Shown one piece after another: positions 13,832-15,607 of a stretch of 15,607 nucleotides of DNA. A model generated the notes under the pieces. The model was given only the letters and a program-made list of their open reading frames with translations. It did not search any database and had not been told where the DNA came from. Source of the stretch: an uncultured bacterium (GTDB taxonomy: Bacteria; Verrucomicrobiota; Kiritimatiellia; RFP12; UBA1067); NCBI GenBank assembly GCA_902779075.1, contig CACZAK010000092.1, positions 1-15,607 of the forward strand, in the 5' to 3' direction. The position numbers and the translations under genes were made by a program. Numbering within the stretch: the stretch's first letter is position 1; the number at the start of each line of letters is the position of its first letter.

Positions 13832-15568
13832 CTACTGTACCTCCACCACCACCTTGAAGAACCGCATCGCCGCCTTTTCCGCCGCCGTTGCCCCTTCAAC
13901 AGCCTTCCACTCACCATCCAGCGTCGCCGCACCCTTCACAACCGCCCGCGCACCTGGCACGTTCCATTGCGCCTGCGGCGGATAGACCGCGATGTTCTCC
14001 AAATCCGGCGTGCCATCCGCCTTCAGCGGAAATGCGCTGATCTTGAACTCGTCCATCTTCTGCGTATCAAGTCCCACCACATAGCATTCCCAGACCTTAC
14101 GTCCGTTCGCGGCCGTTTTCTTGGCGGACGCCTCATACGCCTCGTATTCGTCCACCACGTCGGGGTCATACGCCGTAAGCCAAGCATACGGTACGGGTAC
14201 ATCCGTCGTCCTCGTGGCCGTCCAGGCACTCGCCCAACTGTAGTTCGCCACCCATGCGGCGTCCTCCCCTTCGCTCTCCATGTCGTCCTTAATGTACCGC
14301 CATTCGAGCGCATGCTCGCCATCGCCCGTGATCGAAACGCTCTCGTTCTGCCATTCCGTCTCGCCGCACAACCGGCGCACTACCTCACCATCCACAACGA
14401 ATTCAGCATGATCCCATTCATAGTACTCCGGATCGTCCTCGCACGACGTGCGCCACGAGAACGAGAGCGTCCCCGGACCCATCACCGTCGTGGAAAGGAC
14501 GGAACTCTGCTCATGCGTGATCGTCCCCGACTTCATCGCCTCGCCGTTCGGTGCGGTCGTATCCACAACCCGCGTCCAACCGACACCGTCGCTACCGTCC
14601 GTCGTGAACTCGTGATCCGGCTTACCCATAGTATCGCCGATTCCCCATATCTTCTCGATGGACTGCGTCACCACCGCCGAATCGAAATAATCCGCCGTCG
14701 TCGCGTAAGCCCTCACTGTACAGCTGTCTGTCACGTAAAATGGCCCTGTATACAGCGCAGAACTTGAGTTTGGATCACTTCCATTCAGGGTGTAGCGGAT
14801 GACCGCACCCTCTGTGGTGCAAGACAGGCTCACCTTTGACTTGCTTCCCGTGAACGTGGCCACAGCGTCGATGACCGTCTCGGCACACCACCCTTTCGCG
14901 TACTCCGCAACGGCAACGTCGCTCAACATACCATACTTCTCCGCAATGGCCTTGACCGTGGTCTTGCCTGAGATGCGGAAGCGACGATAAACGGGCCTCT
15001 CCACCGTCGGTTCGCTCCCATCCGTCGTGTAGTGGATGGTCGCCCCTTCCGTCGGACATGCGATGGTCACCGAAATCATGTTGTCAAAAATCGTGCCGCT
15101 CGCGGGTGTGAATACAGGCGATTTCGGCTCCAACCCCTCGGCAAGGAATGTCGCCATCAGCGTTGCGCCGTATTGCGTCTCGCCCGACATGATCTTATGG
15201 GTCACAGTGTAGGTACCGTTGCTCAATGGCATCCATTCCACATAGCCCGTACCTGATGCCGAATTAAGCGCCTCACCATTGACGGCGATGACCGCCACCG
15301 CACTAGACGGCACACCATCCACCCATTCCGTGGAATAGCAGATCTTTTCAGTCTCCGCCGCCGTATGCGTTCCAGACGAAAGGTCAATTGTCCTCACATC
15401 GCTCTTGCCAGAACAAATCAGGTTACTTGTGCCATTCGTGCTGGGCAGTGTTATGGCAAGGCGAAAACCCCAGTCAGCACTCTTATCCGATGATGATACA
15501 TATGGAAAACTGGGTGGCTGATTGACGGGCCTTTCATTTCTCGACAATCTTTCTACGTCCCGTAACAT
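13832..15568 (-). pseudogene. C-terminal part of a large secreted protein, probably 5'-truncated
   Basis: 578 residues from ATG 15568 to TAG 13832-13834. The open frame is closed upstream by an in-frame TGA at 15599-15601. There is no Shine-Dalgarno and no signal peptide. Residues 1-40 (LSRNERP...SADWGFRLAI) look like only the last strand of a formylglycine-generating-enzyme/SUMF1 domain, without its RGGSW core. Then follow a beta domain (~75-145), two chitobiase-C-terminal/Fn3-associated-like repeats (~155-225 and ~245-305, with GATIHYTTDGSEPT and GAVIRYTLNGSDPN), a jelly-roll-like domain (~365-445, LSFSWRTS...AEFVVDGEVV...LEWRYIKDD) and a C-terminal domain (~470-578, NGRKVWECYVVGLD, PQAQWNVPGA) that I associate with large exported PVC proteins. 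It may be a remnant, a frameshifted gene, or the continuation of a gene whose stop is real; the window ends too soon to tell. Confidence 0.6.
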
Positions 15569-15607
15569 AAAAGTCTTTGATTGTTTTAGGTCTTGTGGTC
15601 ACGGCCT

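Noticed and set aside
12569..14767. 732-residue + strand open frame
   Set aside because: It runs antisense through both the GH109-like gene and the secreted-protein remnant and across the promoter between them; Arg/His-rich shadow composition.
15534..15607. Short - strand frame open from the window edge, alternative to the secreted-protein frame
   Set aside because: Only about 23 codons are visible and no family can be recognised; kept only as a possible sign of a frameshift or overlapping upstream gene.

Overview
The window looks like a chromosomal segment from a GC-rich member of the PVC superphylum, most likely a gut Kiritimatiellota/Lentisphaerae-type bacterium. The clues are a Minf_1886-family (TIGR04138-type) protein, which is typical of Verrucomicrobia/Planctomycetes relatives; a Tat-exported GH109-like protein; and two very long, modular secreted proteins with lectin-like and chitobiase-C-terminal-like modules. 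The lineage is inferred from gene content, not from a marker phylogeny.

Layout. Only the first gene (1-656, cut by the window edge, function unknown) is on the + strand; every other gene is on the - strand. A 607-bp convergent intergenic region (657-1263) has no gene but is packed with repeats: a 12-bp palindrome, a nested ~100-bp inverted-repeat element, two short 8-bp-periodic tracts, a perfect 15-bp tandem duplication and a decaying six-copy array of a 20-bp motif every 36-40 bp. Next comes a small exported PilP/GspC-like protein (1264-1731). Its promoter has a -10 but no -35, and carries four direct repeats at exact 11-bp spacing resembling a PhoB-type box. A compact operon follows, transcribed from a TTGACG-N17-TATACT promoter: RraA-like aldolase, HIT protein, Minf_1886 protein, HAD-like phosphatase. 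Two of its junctions are TGATG start/stop overlaps. Upstream is tRNA-Lys(TTT) with an encoded CCA and an unusual C at the normally invariant T55.

The next unit is parC-azlC-azlD: a type IIA topoisomerase A subunit followed tightly by a two-component branched-chain amino acid exporter. The N-terminal linker of parC is built largely from three REP-like palindromes translated in frame. Positions 8064-12185 encode a 1373-residue secreted protein made of five copies of one beta-rich module and three copies of a LamG-like module; part of the second LamG-like copy is markedly AT-richer than the rest. A Tat-signal GH109-like protein (12368-13738) follows. Last is the C-terminal part of another large secreted protein (13832-15568) that begins inside what looks like the tail of a formylglycine-generating-enzyme/SUMF1 fold, directly after an in-frame stop, and is probably a truncated gene or remnant.

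How the parts fit: the right half is devoted to exported, probably glycan-facing proteins; the left half is housekeeping and small-molecule metabolism. Sigma-70-like promoters can be read before most units. The most unusual signals are the four-unit direct-repeat operator, the palindromes inside the parC reading frame, and the repeat-rich region at 657-1263.
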